Shown here: positions 34,975 to 44,752 of the stretch, piece after piece
Numbering within the stretch: position 1 is the stretch's first letter
Layout of the letters: the number at the start of each line of letters is the position of its first letter
From: Verrucomicrobiota bacterium
Lineage (GTDB): Bacteria > Verrucomicrobiota > Verrucomicrobiia > Chthoniobacterales > Chthoniobacteraceae
Length of the DNA: 64,000 nucleotides
NCBI GenBank assembly: GCA_009885995.1
Contig: VFJQ01000047.1
Span: 1-64,000 of the forward strand
Direction: 5' to 3'
Notes under the pieces: generated by a model
Seen by the model: only the letters and a program-made list of their open reading frames with translations
The model's database searches: none
What the model was told of the DNA's origin: nothing
Program-made: the position numbers and the translations under genes

Positions 34975-37182
34975 ATGCCCGACAACGAATCACAGCCCGT
35001 CTCCGAACCCGCGCCGAGCGGAATCACTCGCACTCGCTCCGTTGCGCTGAAAAACCTCTTCCTCGACCCAAACAACTACCGATTTGGCGATCATGAGGAC
35101 TATGTCGCTGTTCCGGCGGAAAGCATCGCCTCGGACGACGTGCAGCGCAGGACGACGGGATTTCTTCTTGGAGACAGTAACGAGGGTATTCGTGACATTC
35201 TTACCAGCCTCAAAAAAAATGGGTGGCTTGCGATCGATCCAATCCAAGTTCGTGAGCTATCGAAGGGTAAATATCTCGTTGTCGAGGGTAACCGCCGCGT
35301 TGCCGCGCTAAAACACCTCCAGCGGCGCTACGAAGAAACCGCCGTAGATCTTGGCGTGCTATCGCCGGAATTCTTTAGCGCTGTGCCCATCGTCATATAC
35401 GAGGAAGAGAACGCTGCGCAGCACCTTGTTGTGATGGGATTGGCTCACATTTCTGGAAAAAAGAAATGGCCACCTCTCAATCAAGCACGCGCTCTGCGTG
35501 AACTCATCACCAAGCACGGCTGGAGTGAAGATGAAACCTGCCAATCACTGGGCCTCGACCGCAATCCTCTGCGCTTGATGTTGGGCGCGCTAGCTCTGAG
35601 CGACCTGTATGCCAAGAGCGAATTTGGCGACCAGATGACTACCGACAAATTCAGTCGCTTCAGCGAAGTCGTCCGCAGTCCAGCCCTCCGAAATTTCATC
35701 GGCTGGGATCGTAACGAATATCGAGCGAACAACCCGGCAAACCTGGAGCGATTGTTCTCTTGGTTCTCGCGTGTGAGCTACCCCGAGGACGAGGAGGGTT
35801 CGGAAAAAAACAGGCCCTCCGAGCCGGCCATCAATACGTCTTCGGACGTTCGCGAGCTTTCAAAGATCATCGAAGACGAAGCTGCCCTCCGTAACCTCGA
35901 CGACTCGCGCCAGCTTTCCTCCGCCACGTTTTCCAGCAGCCAGATCGTTGAGAGTCGGCTCGGCGAGTGTATCCAGAGCATCGGCGATAGCGTGAACGTG
36001 CTTTTCAGCCACTCAGGCAAGCTCAGTGCCGAACAGCTCTCCGGCGTGGAGGATCTCCAGAGCAAGCTGCGAGGGCTACTCGCCGCGCGAGACCGGCAGC
36101 CGATGGTTTTAGGCACGCCCTCGGAACGCCAGCCGATTAATGCGGTTCGCCAGTCGCACTTTTCGGAAATCTCCTTGGATGTATACCGCCGCTTTCACTC
36201 CTTGCATGTAGACGGCCTGCGACGTGTGAACCTTTTTGTAGGCGCCAACAACTCTGGGAAGACGTCCCTGCTGGAGGCAGTGCAACTCCTCGTCTGCCAG
36301 AACGACATCACCGCGCTGCTCGAGATCGCGCAGCGGCGTGGCAAGATGCACGACGATCCGCCCCCAGGCTGGCTCAAGGAACAAGTTCCCGCGGAGTCAC
36401 GCATCTCGGGCACATTCGATTCCATCCCGGCCAATCACGCTACGGTTGTCATTCGGAACGAAATCAACGGCGAAGACCTCGACGACAAAACCGGCTACCT
36501 CACCAGTATTGAGGTATTGGCGGACTACGGTGGTCTCTCGCAGGAATCAACCACCCACCTCTTCGAGCGTCGTGATCGCATTACCCGCTACAGCGCTTCT
36601 CGGGTGCTCTGCCCCGCCGTCTTCTCCAGCCCCTTTGTGCAGCATGACCCAGAGTTCCTTGCCACGCTTTTTGCCAAGGGCGTCGAAGCGGGAGTGAAAG
36701 GGAAAGTCGTCGAGTTCATCCGCGAACATCTCGACGGAGCGATCAGGAACGTGGATCAAACGACCGCCCGTTACGCGCAAAAATTCACCCGCTTCCTCGT
36801 AGAGCACGAATCTATGCTGCCCGCGCCCGATCTCGCGCAATTCGGTGACGGTCTCCAACGCATCTTCTATATCGGCCTGTTGTTCGCCTACGCGAAGGAC
36901 GGGGTCGTGCTGATTGATGAGTTTGAAAGTGCCATTCATTTCAAGCTGCTCCGCTCGTTCACCAAGCTCGTGCAGGAACTCGCAGTGGAATTTAACGTGC
37001 AAGTCTTTCTGACCTCTCACAGCAAAGAGTGCGTCGATGCCTTCGTGCAAAACGAATACCGTCTCGAAGATGTCGCTGCATACACCCTGCGTGGGGATAA
37101 TTCGGATGCGGCGTGCTATCGATACGCTGGCGAACAGCTCGCTACATTGCTGGATGGCTTCAATATTGACCTCCGGGACTAA
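34975..37182 (+). CDS. ParB-like domain fused to AAA/OLD-type ATPase, predicted defence protein
   Basis: A 735-residue protein. The N-terminal ~130 residues contain LVVEGNRRVAALKHL (core E104-G-N-R-R108), the ParB/Srx-like motif, and the next ~150 residues include a helical region with LNQARALRELITKHGWSEDE as in ParB HTH parts. After a linker, an ABC/OLD-type ATPase begins (VDGLRRVNLFVGANNSGKTS; Walker A from G423), with Walker B GVVLIDEFES (D648-E649) and FLTSHSKECVDAF at the H-loop. Its stop is three bases before the Toprim gene. ATPase-plus-Toprim pairs are anti-phage modules (OLD, PARIS). The start at 34975 is preferred because upstream residues look non-coding. Base composition is lower in GC than its neighbours. 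Confidence 0.8.
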   Translation: MPDNESQPVSEPAPSGITRTRSVALKNLFLDPNNYRFGDHEDYVAVPAESIASDDVQRRTTGFLLGDSNEGIRDILTSLKKNGWLAIDPIQVRELSKGKYLVVEGNRRVAALKHLQRRYEETAVDLGVLSPEFFSAVPIVIYEEENAAQHLVVMGLAHISGKKKWPPLNQARALRELITKHGWSEDETCQSLGLDRNPLRLMLGALALSDLYAKSEFGDQMTTDKFSRFSEVVRSPALRNFIGWDRNEYRANNPANLERLFSWFSRVSYPEDEEGSEKNRPSEPAINTSSDVRELSKIIEDEAALRNLDDSRQLSSATFSSSQIVESRLGECIQSIGDSVNVLFSHSGKLSAEQLSGVEDLQSKLRGLLAARDRQPMVLGTPSERQPINAVRQSHFSEISLDVYRRFHSLHVDGLRRVNLFVGANNSGKTSLLEAVQLLVCQNDITALLEIAQRRGKMHDDPPPGWLKEQVPAESRISGTFDSIPANHATVVIRNEINGEDLDDKTGYLTSIEVLADYGGLSQESTTHLFERRDRITRYSASRVLCPAVFSSPFVQHDPEFLATLFAKGVEAGVKGKVVEFIREHLDGAIRNVDQTTARYAQKFTRFLVEHESMLPAPDLAQFGDGLQRIFYIGLLFAYAKDGVVLIDEFESAIHFKLLRSFTKLVQELAVEFNVQVFLTSHSKECVDAFVQNEYRLEDVAAYTLRGDNSDAACYRYAGEQLATLLDGFNIDLRD

Positions 37183-37185
37183 TCC

Positions 37186-38034
37186 ATGGCCTCCCGTCCG
37201 ATTCTCGTCTTCTGCGAAGGTCCGCACGACATCGCATTTCTCACGCGCCTGCTGGAAGAAAGCGCCGGGGCAAAATCAGTGGACCTGCCGGTTGCCAAGC
37301 TGCCCGAACCATTTGGGAAATTTTTCGTCACTCGCCTCAATAACCGCAACGCAAACCTCGCGAAACTTGGCGGTAACGGACCTGTCGCTCCAGATGAACC
37401 TCCGTTGCTTGAGGCGGTCCTGAAGAGTGCGGATGAACTGCGGTTTTGGTATTTCCTGAATTGCTGTGGCGACAATCGCGCCAAATAAATCAACTCCTTC
37501 CTGGAACTTGTCGTCGCGCGCACACAAATGAGTGATCCTGAAAAGCGCCTGACTGAGTTGGGCGTCGTTTTCGTCAACGACGCTGACGAAATGGGAGTCG
37601 CATCACGGCAAAAGCTTATTACCGACAACCACAAGGATCTGCTGGCTCCATTGCTTCCCGATTTTTCGTCCCTCGCTGGCAACAGCTATCAACAGAGCGG
37701 CGGTTACGGTGGGGCGATCTGTGTTTTCACGGAACCCGACACCGATAAAGGGTCTCTCGAAAACATTATTTGGGCACTGTGGCATGAAGCTCATCTGGAG
37801 CGGCGCGACAAATCGCGGAACCTCATGGATTCGCTCGCCGTCGCTGGCACCAAGATCGGGCCAACCAGCACTCCATCGAAGATCCTCAAGGCCACACTGA
37901 CGACTGCCGGGCAGACTGAGTGCCCCGGCTACTCGCTGGCGGTAGTTTTGCGAGAGACCGACGCCATCGATTCCACCGCAATGAAAGCAGACCCTTCATG
38001 TCAGGCGTTCGTGGAATTACTAACGAACGTTTGA
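37186..38034 (+). pseudogene. Toprim-domain protein (OLD/DUF3226-like) with in-frame stop codon
   Basis: Two frames, 37186-37488 and 37528-38034, lie in the same reading frame, separated only by TAA at 37486-37488. Read through, they give about 282 residues with a Toprim signature: E11-G in VFCEGPHDIAFLTRLLEE, and D132-x-D134 in VFVNDADEMG. The linking sequence INSFLELVVARTQ is protein-like, so the stop is a nonsense mutation or sequencing error. Toprim partners of AAA ATPases cut nucleic acids in OLD/PARIS-like systems. The gene follows the ParB-ATPase by three bases. If the stop is real, the nuclease should be inactive unless the second part is translated from ATG 37528. Confidence 0.75.
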
Positions 38035-38202
38035 ACGGAATTTTCGACCGAAACTAAAGCGCCGCACGGAGCACGAGGTTATGGGTTCGGCTTGGACGCT
38101 GCACGGGGAGCGATGCAGTCCGCACAAGAAGTGACGCATGCTGCACGACGGAGCGCGCACCCGCTTCGCCGCGTCACGCACTAGGGTCAATGTGGCTGGC
38201 TG

Positions 38203-38760
38203 CTAGCCTGGCGAGAGACGAGGGGTGTCTTTTTTCGCCGGGTGCTGGTCGTGGCGACCGTGCATGTGAACCGCCGTCCACTCCGCGAGGCGTCGCCCGA
38301 GGATGCGACACGCCTCCTGCGTCTCGGGCTCGCGCGGTTCCTTCGCCGCGACGGCGCCGTAGTGCAGCGTCATCTTTTTGCCCGCGTAGTCGGTCACGCC
38401 GAAGACGAGGAAGCCGAAGTTCATCAGCACGGTGAGGATCGACTGGCAGGCGAGCTCCATGCCGCCGCCCCAGCCGCCCGCGCTGCTGAAGGCGCACGCG
38501 ATCTTGCCGTCCACCTCCATCCATTTGGCGTTCATCGTCTCGTCCCAGAAGCGCTTCATCTTCCACGAGAGGATACCCATGTTCGTCGGGCTGCCGACGG
38601 CGAGACCGTCGCACCAGACCACGTCGTCCGCCTGCGCGTCGTCCACGGAGCGGATGCGCACTTCGGTGTCCGCCACGGTGCACGCGCCTTCGGCGACGAG
38701 CGCGGCCATCTTGGCGACGTTGCCGGACTTGGAATCGAAGAGGACGAGGATCTTGTTCAT
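38203..38760 (-). CDS. Flavodoxin-family protein (WrbA-like)
   Basis: A 185-residue flavoprotein. The FMN phosphate loop is LFDSKSGNVAKMA near the N-terminus, followed by GLAVGSPTNMGILSWKMK and FSSAGGWGGGMELACQS, the flavin-contacting loops seen in WrbA and related NAD(P)H:quinone oxidoreductases. It is shorter than WrbA in the dimer-forming insertion, so a general flavodoxin-like reductase is equally possible. The C-terminal ~20 residues are basic and probably disordered. It stands alone, 23 bases before a DMT transporter gene on the same strand. Confidence 0.8.
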   Translation of the reverse strand: MNKILVLFDSKSGNVAKMAALVAEGACTVADTEVRIRSVDDAQADDVVWCDGLAVGSPTNMGILSWKMKRFWDETMNAKWMEVDGKIACAFSSAGGWGGGMELACQSILTVLMNFGFLVFGVTDYAGKKMTLHYGAVAAKEPREPETQEACRILGRRLAEWTAVHMHGRHDQHPAKKDTPRLSPG

Positions 38761-38783
38761 GCGCTCGGATTATCCGCGCGCAC

Positions 38784-39662
38784 TCACAAGATCACTAACA
38801 CGATCGCCGACATCATGAGCGTGGCGCCCGCCAGCCGCCACGCGAGCACGCGGCCGCCGAGATGCTGCTCCCGGCTTTGCACCCAATGCCCGCAGAGCCA
38901 CACGAGCAGCACGCTCCACAGACCTCGCGAGGCGTAGATCACATTCACCGGCGCCGCGTGGCCCCACTTCGCGATGGTCGAGACGAAGAGCACCGATTGC
39001 CCGGCGATGAGCAGCGTGCCGCCGAGCAGCCACGGCCATGCCGCTCGCGGCAGCTCCGACAGCGGTGCGCGAAAGCGCGGGATGAAGCCGAACGAGAGCA
39101 CGCCCGCGATGCCGATGGTCAGCGGCAGGAAGCGCCCGAGCCCCCAAGTCGGCGACCACTTCTGCACGAGCACATCGAAGATCGCGAAGGCGCCCGCGGC
39201 GAGCCCCGCCGTCGCGATGGTGCGCCCGACGTGATGATGCGACGCAGCCGTCCGTCGATTGAGCAAGGCGATGCCGGCCGTCGCGAGAGCCGCCGCGGCC
39301 CACAGCTTCGGGCGCAGACTTTCGCCACCGAGCAACGTGACGAAAATGGCGACGAGCAGAATCTTAAGCCCCAACACCGGCGTGGCCACCGACACGTCGC
39401 CGCTCTCGAGCGAAACGAACGTCAGCCATTGGCCCACAACGAAGCATAGCGCCACGAGCACCGGCTGCCACCACAGCTCTGCGTGCCAGCTTCCGCCCAA
39501 GCACAGCAGCGGCTGAAAGCAGACCGCGGTCACGACGTTCGAGACGAAGGCCGTGCGCCACACTCCCGCCCCGAAGTCTCCGGATCGCTTCACGACCAAC
39601 GCCCCAGCTGCGTAGAGCACGGCAGCGATCAGCACGAAGGCGTATGGAGTGGTCATCGACAT
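38784..39662 (-). CDS. DMT-superfamily (EamA-like) membrane transporter
   Basis: A protein of about 292 residues made of roughly ten transmembrane helices, for example YAFVLIAAVLYAAGALVV, ILLVAIFVTLLGG and GTLLIAGQSVLFVST, typical of the ten-TM EamA/DMT fold. The start at 39662 (MSMTTPYAF) is chosen because the alternative at 39689 adds a non-hydrophobic extension; the next ATG at 39656 is also possible. Substrate is not predictable. Directly downstream lies the flavodoxin-like gene. Confidence 0.8.
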   Translation of the reverse strand: MSMTTPYAFVLIAAVLYAAGALVVKRSGDFGAGVWRTAFVSNVVTAVCFQPLLCLGGSWHAELWWQPVLVALCFVVGQWLTFVSLESGDVSVATPVLGLKILLVAIFVTLLGGESLRPKLWAAAALATAGIALLNRRTAASHHHVGRTIATAGLAAGAFAIFDVLVQKWSPTWGLGRFLPLTIGIAGVLSFGFIPRFRAPLSELPRAAWPWLLGGTLLIAGQSVLFVSTIAKWGHAAPVNVIYASRGLWSVLLVWLCGHWVQSREQHLGGRVLAWRLAGATLMMSAIVLVIL

Positions 39663-39714
39663 GCGCGACGATGCGAACGCGGCTGCCACGAGCGCAATGC
39701 GGATCGTCGAGAAT

Positions 39715-42171
39715 TCAGTCCTTCGTGAGCGCCTCGTCGAGATTCAGCACGAGCTGGCAGAGCGAAGTCCACGCGGCGTGCTCGGTTGGCGCGAGCGATT
39801 CGTCGCGCTTGGATTCGCCGACCTGCAGAAGCTTCTGCGCCGCCGCCTGGTCTGCGCTGAACTGCGTCTTGAGCGAAGTGATCCGCTTGAGTAACAGCGC
39901 GCTTTCGGCGGGCGTAATGTCGCGGGCGACGGCGAGTTTGAAGACACGGCGAAGACGTGCGTCGTCGTCCTTCTCCGCGAGCATCGCACGCTGTGCGAAG
40001 ACGCGCGCGGCTTCCACGAAGGTCACGTCGTTCAGCGTGGTGAGCGCGTGCAGTGGCGTGTTCGTGCGGATCGCGCGGATGTAGCAAGTCTGCCGCGAGG
40101 TGTTATCGAAGAACATCGTCGGCCCGACGATGCGGCGCCAGAACGTGTAGAGACTGCGGCGGTAGAGCGCCTCGCCTTGGTCCTGCTTGTAGCTCTTCTT
40201 TCCGAAGGTCGCTTCCTCCCAGATGCCCTCGGGCTGATACGGCATCACCGCTGGGCCGCCGGGTTTGTCCACGAGCAGGCCGGCGACGGCGAGCGCCTGG
40301 TCGCGGATCATCCATGAGGGAAGACGGAAGCGCGGGCCGCGCGCGAGCAGGCGGTTTTCCGGGTCGCGCTCGAAGAGCTGCGGTGTCACACGCGACGACT
40401 GGCGATACGTCGCGCTCATCGCGATGAGCTTGTGCAGCGCCTTCACATCCCAGCCGCTCTCGACGAACTGCACCGCGAGCCAGTCGAGCAGTTCGGGGTG
40501 CGACGCCTTCTCGCCCTGCACGCCGAAATCCTCGACCGTCTTCACCAGCCCCGTGCCGAAGAACGCCTGCCAGAACCGGTTCACCGTCACGCGCGCGGTG
40601 AGCGGATGGTCGCGCGAGACGAGCCACTGCGCGAGCCCGAGCCGGTCGCGCGGCGCGTCGGCAGGCATCGGCGGCAGGCTCTCAGGCGTGCCGGCGCGCA
40701 CCTTCACGTCAGTCGGTTTGTCGTAGGCGCCTTTGCTCAGGATGAAGGTCGGACGCGGTTCCTTCATCGTATCCATGATCATCACGCGCGTGACGTTCTT
40801 CGCCGCCGCGTCGCGATCACGCATGGCCTTGAGCAGCCTATTGAGCTGCCTGGTGTAAGCGGCGTCGTTGTCCTTGAAATGCGCGACCGCTTCGAGCAGC
40901 GCGTCCACGCCGCGCTTCTTCGGCTCGGTCTTTGCGAGTGTCGCGGGCAGGTTGCCGGGCAAGTTGATCGCCTCGGATTCCGCGAGCGGCTTGCCCGCCG
41001 CGCGCGGGAACTTTGCGAGCTCGAACGCCTCTACTTCCGCCGCCATCTCCGCGACCTTCTTCTCCGCCTGCTGGCTCCGCTCGATCTCCGTCGGCGTGGA
41101 CATATCGAGCGCCGGCGCCGCCTGCCCGCCGCGGCCCTGTCCGGTCTCGGAGGTCTGGTTGAAGAAATCGTAGAGCGCGAAGTAGTCGCGCTGGCTGAGA
41201 GGGTCGAACTTGTGATCGTGGCAGCGGCAACAGCCGACCGTGAGGCCCAGCCACACCATGCCGGTCGTCTCCACGCGATCGAAGACATTCTCCACGCGCG
41301 ACTCCTCGGAAATGCGCCCGCCTTCGCCGTTCATCATGTGGTTGCGGTGGAAGCCGGTCGCGAGCTTTTGCTCCGCCGTCGCGCCCGGCAGCAGATCGCC
41401 CGCGAGCTGCCACACGGTGAACTGATCGTAAGGCATGTTCGCGTTGATCGCCTGCGTCACCCAATCGCGCCACGGCCACATCGTGCGCTCCGGGTCGCCC
41501 TGGTAGCCGTTCGTGTCCGCGTAGCGCGCCGCGTCGAGCCAGTCCCAGCACCACCGCTCGCCGTAGCGCGGGCTCGCGAGCAGACGATCGACGACTTTTT
41601 CGTAAGCGTGCGCCGACGTCTCCGCGACGAACGCATCGACTTCCTCCGGCGTCGGCGGCAGCCCGGTGAGATCGAGCGTCACGCGCCGGATCAGCCGCGG
41701 CTTATCGGCCTCGGGCGAAGGCTTCAGCCCTTCCTGCGCAAGCCGCACGAGAACAAACTCGTCGATGGAATTTCCTGCGCTCCGTTTCGGCGCGACGAAG
41801 GCCCAATGCTCGCCCCACTTCGCGCCTTCCTCGACCCAGCGCTTGAGCGTCTGCTTCTGCGCCTCGGTGAGCGAGCGGTTCGACTTCGGCGGCGGCATCA
41901 CCTCGTCTTTGTCGGTGCTCAGCACCCGCACGATCGCGTCGCTCCCGGCGCTGTCGCCCGGCTTGATCACGGTGAGCCCATCCTTCGTCCGATACGCGCC
42001 TTCAGGACCGTCTTTGCGATCGAGCCGCAAGTCGGCCTCGCGTTTCTTCCCGTCGGGCCCGTGGCAGTGGAAGCAGTTCTCCGAGAGGATCGGCTGCACG
42101 TCGCGGTTGAAATCCAGCGGCGCCGCAACTGCGGCAGTAAGGGCGATGAAACTGGTTGAGAAGAAGCGCAT
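39715..42171 (-). CDS. PSD1 and planctomycete cytochrome c domain protein (DUF1549/DUF1553)
   Basis: An 818-residue exported protein. Signal peptide MRFFSTSFIALTAAVAAP is followed by the first heme site CFHCH (C33-H37), MPPPKSNRSL motif, DUF1549 with the second [11 protein letters not shown], and DUF1553 containing TARVTVNRFWQAFFGTGLV. As with its relatives, it is inferred to work in the periplasm with DUF1501 or sulfatase partners. The start at 42171 gives the signal peptide. It lies 38 bases downstream of the agarase-like gene in the same direction. Confidence 0.92.
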   Translation of the reverse strand: MRFFSTSFIALTAAVAAPLDFNRDVQPILSENCFHCHGPDGKKREADLRLDRKDGPEGAYRTKDGLTVIKPGDSAGSDAIVRVLSTDKDEVMPPPKSNRSLTEAQKQTLKRWVEEGAKWGEHWAFVAPKRSAGNSIDEFVLVRLAQEGLKPSPEADKPRLIRRVTLDLTGLPPTPEEVDAFVAETSAHAYEKVVDRLLASPRYGERWCWDWLDAARYADTNGYQGDPERTMWPWRDWVTQAINANMPYDQFTVWQLAGDLLPGATAEQKLATGFHRNHMMNGEGGRISEESRVENVFDRVETTGMVWLGLTVGCCRCHDHKFDPLSQRDYFALYDFFNQTSETGQGRGGQAAPALDMSTPTEIERSQQAEKKVAEMAAEVEAFELAKFPRAAGKPLAESEAINLPGNLPATLAKTEPKKRGVDALLEAVAHFKDNDAAYTRQLNRLLKAMRDRDAAAKNVTRVMIMDTMKEPRPTFILSKGAYDKPTDVKVRAGTPESLPPMPADAPRDRLGLAQWLVSRDHPLTARVTVNRFWQAFFGTGLVKTVEDFGVQGEKASHPELLDWLAVQFVESGWDVKALHKLIAMSATYRQSSRVTPQLFERDPENRLLARGPRFRLPSWMIRDQALAVAGLLVDKPGGPAVMPYQPEGIWEEATFGKKSYKQDQGEALYRRSLYTFWRRIVGPTMFFDNTSRQTCYIRAIRTNTPLHALTTLNDVTFVEAARVFAQRAMLAEKDDDARLRRVFKLAVARDITPAESALLLKRITSLKTQFSADQAAAQKLLQVGESKRDESLAPTEHAAWTSLCQLVLNLDEALTKD

Positions 42172-42209
42172 GAACGCGGCGCTGAATTGATCGACTCGCG
42201 CTGGAAATC

Positions 42210-43322
42210 TTAGCGCGGCACCCACGCCACCATCTCGCGATTTGCCGTGGTCGTGAGCGCGATGTTTTCCTCGTCGGGCTGTTCGCGCGCGTCACGCAGG
42301 CCGCGATTGCGCGCATTGTTTCGGAGATACGCGCCGCAGAGATGCGCGCCGATGCAGCCGGGGTTTTCGCGCAGCGCGCGGAGTTGCTCCGCATACCACG
42401 CGCCGTCGTTGCGGATCGCGGTGCTGCCCTTCACCGGCACGTTGCGCGCGCCATCGGCCCACAGCACGGGCTTGCCGGTGAGCGTGTGCCATACGGCGAG
42501 ATGCTTCACGGGCTCTTTGAAATCTTGAAAGCACAGCACATCGACGAACGGCTTCGCGGACTCGACCACTTCCATAGGCAGCGGTGCGTTCGCCTCGTAG
42601 CGGTCGCCGAGGATGAGATGGTGCGCATCGTAGCGGCGGATCGCGTCATACGTCACCTGGTAGTAGCGCGTGGCGAGCTTGCGCAACTCGGCCTTGCCCG
42701 CGTCGGTCGTGAGCTTCGCCGGGTCGAAGAGCGGGCCTTTCCACGCGTTGTCGGGCCGTGTGTGAACCCACAGCGGGCAATCGGTGTAGAAGTATCCGAT
42801 CAGCTTCGGATCATCCGCGAACCGCGCGCACTGGCTGCGCGCGACATAATCACACCAGTCCTCGAAATCCTTGCTGAAGAAGTCGGGAAGTCGCGTCTCG
42901 TTCTCCCACTGATGCGTCTCGGCGAAGGGCAGCAAGTGGCAGTAAGGCAGGCCGAGCCACTGGTATTCCTCGAACGTGAACGACGGCGAGTGCCGATGGA
43001 TGGCGTGCCCGCGCACGACGACCTCCTGCGTCCAGCCGACCGAGTTGAAGCCCCACGCGCGCAAGTCCGGCGCGACGGCTTCCTTGAGCCAGCGCTCGAT
43101 CGAGTTGCCATACTTCGTGCGCCACAGCTCGCCATTCTCCACTTCGCGCAGCGGCGAGGCGTCGATGTGATTGAGCCCGAGCGAAAAGAACGGCGCTCCC
43201 CCCGGCGTGATGAACCACCAGCGACCGCCGCGCTGCGCGACGGTGAAGAAGCGATCTGCGCTCGCAGCGACACCCGTTGCTGCGGCTGCGAGTTGATACA
43301 GGAAATGCCGGCGCGTTTGCAT
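42210..43322 (-). CDS. Tat-exported agarase-like/glycoside-hydrolase-like protein
   Basis: A 370-residue protein with MQTRRHFLYQLAAAATGVAA, a twin-arginine signal. The body (FITPGGAPFFSLGLNHIDAS, LRAWGFNSVGWTQE, LIGYFYTDCPLWVH, FVDVLCFQDFKEP) resembles agarase-type (beta/alpha)8 hydrolases, where GYFYTD sits near the position of the acid/base. Catalytic residues are not certain. The start at 43322 gives the Tat signal. It overlaps no neighbour, with two bases to the sulfatase stop upstream, so it belongs to one unit with that sulfatase. Confidence 0.7.
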   Translation of the reverse strand: MQTRRHFLYQLAAAATGVAASADRFFTVAQRGGRWWFITPGGAPFFSLGLNHIDASPLREVENGELWRTKYGNSIERWLKEAVAPDLRAWGFNSVGWTQEVVVRGHAIHRHSPSFTFEEYQWLGLPYCHLLPFAETHQWENETRLPDFFSKDFEDWCDYVARSQCARFADDPKLIGYFYTDCPLWVHTRPDNAWKGPLFDPAKLTTDAGKAELRKLATRYYQVTYDAIRRYDAHHLILGDRYEANAPLPMEVVESAKPFVDVLCFQDFKEPVKHLAVWHTLTGKPVLWADGARNVPVKGSTAIRNDGAWYAEQLRALRENPGCIGAHLCGAYLRNNARNRGLRDAREQPDEENIALTTTANREMVAWVPR

Positions 43323-43324
43323 GA

Positions 43325-44752
43325 TCAGCGAGGTTTCTCCGCCCACGCGGGAGTGCCGAACCACTCATGCATCTCCTTCTCGAACGGCGCAACGGTCCCT
43401 GCCGGCTCCGGCATTTCGCCGCGGTCCTTCGTCTCGAGGATCCACTCGTCGAGCGTGGCGCGCAGGCGGAGCAATGTTTCGTGGTGCTGCGGATCGGCGG
43501 CGAGATTCCGGATCTCGTGTGGATCGGCGTCGGTGTCGTAAAGCTCCTCGTTCGGCCCGCGCACAGCCATGAGGTCCGCGGGCGGACCGCTGAGCTTTCC
43601 TGCCGCGTGCAACTCGCGCATCAGCGGCATGATGAGGAAGCACTTTTCCTTGTAGCGATTCAGCGAGGTGAAGGTCGGGCCGGGCGTGAAGTTGCGAATG
43701 TAGCGCCAGCGCGCGTCGCGCACGGAGCGGATGCGCAGCGTCGTCTCGTCGATCCGGTCGCGCGCGCTGAACGCGAAGTCGCGCGGTGGGTCGGCGAAAA
43801 TGTCGCGGCTCTGCATCAGCGGCGGACGCGGCACGCCGGCGATCGCGAGCGTGGTCGCGGTCACGTCGAGCACGCTGACGACTTGCTCGTTCACCGAGCC
43901 GGCGTGGCGCTTCCCCGGCCAGCGCACGATCATCGGCACGTGCAAGCCGCTGTCGTAGCACCAGTGGATGCCGCGCGCTTCGAGTCGGCCGTTGTCGGCG
44001 AAGAAGACGATGACCGTGTCGTCTTCGAGACCGTCCGCACGGAGCTTGTCGAGCACCCAGCCGATACGCCGGTCCATGCCGGAGATGGAGTTGAGGTAAC
44101 GCGCCCACTCGGCGCGCACGATCGGATGATCCGGATAGTAAGGCGGCGGCGTCACATTCTCCGGCGTCGCGATCTGCGGATGCTCACGCTCGCCCACCCA
44201 CTCGACGCGTTCCTTCTTCGCGCTCTGCCGGTCGTAGATGTCGTATTCGACCTCGTGCGAGTTCACGACGGCGAAGAACGGCTGCCGCGACTTCAGCGCG
44301 CTCCAGTCGTCGGATTCGTAGATCGCGCCTTCGTTGGCGAAATTGAAGTCGAGCTTCCCCGTGCCGACGCTGCGCTCGCCGATGGTCTTGATGTTTGCGG
44401 TGAAATATCCCGCGTCGCGCAGCCAGTGCGTGATCGGCCGCACGCCGTCGGGCAGGCGGAAGCCGTCGTTGCGATGCGACCGCATGTGATGCGTGTCCGT
44501 CGTCGTCTGATACATCCCGGTGAAGAACGCCGACCGGCTCGGCGCGCACACCGGCGACGTGGAAAACACGCGGGTGAACCGCACACCCTCCGCCGCGAGC
44601 CGGTCGAGGTTCGGCGTCTGCACGAGCTTCGCGCCGTAGCAGCCGAGTTCGTGTTCGAGATTCTCGCCGACGAGCCAGAGGATGTTCGGCCTGCGCTCCG
44701 CGCCGAAAGCGTGGATGACGAGCGCGAGGATGGCGGCGAGACGGAGGATCAT
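43325..44752 (-). CDS. Secreted sulfatase (formylglycine type)
   Basis: A 475-residue sulfatase. Signal peptide MILRLAAILALVIHAFGAE is followed by NILWLVGENLEHELGCYG and the formylglycine motif C69-A-P-S-R73 in STSPVCAPSRSAFFTG. IVFFADNGRLEARGIHWCYD and the RWPGK segment complete the core. It overlaps the upstream ceramidase-like gene by four bases, linking them in one operon. By context it acts on a sulfated polysaccharide. Confidence 0.92.
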   Translation of the reverse strand: MILRLAAILALVIHAFGAERRPNILWLVGENLEHELGCYGAKLVQTPNLDRLAAEGVRFTRVFSTSPVCAPSRSAFFTGMYQTTTDTHHMRSHRNDGFRLPDGVRPITHWLRDAGYFTANIKTIGERSVGTGKLDFNFANEGAIYESDDWSALKSRQPFFAVVNSHEVEYDIYDRQSAKKERVEWVGEREHPQIATPENVTPPPYYPDHPIVRAEWARYLNSISGMDRRIGWVLDKLRADGLEDDTVIVFFADNGRLEARGIHWCYDSGLHVPMIVRWPGKRHAGSVNEQVVSVLDVTATTLAIAGVPRPPLMQSRDIFADPPRDFAFSARDRIDETTLRIRSVRDARWRYIRNFTPGPTFTSLNRYKEKCFLIMPLMRELHAAGKLSGPPADLMAVRGPNEELYDTDADPHEIRNLAADPQHHETLLRLRATLDEWILETKDRGEMPEPAGTVAPFEKEMHEWFGTPAWAEKPR

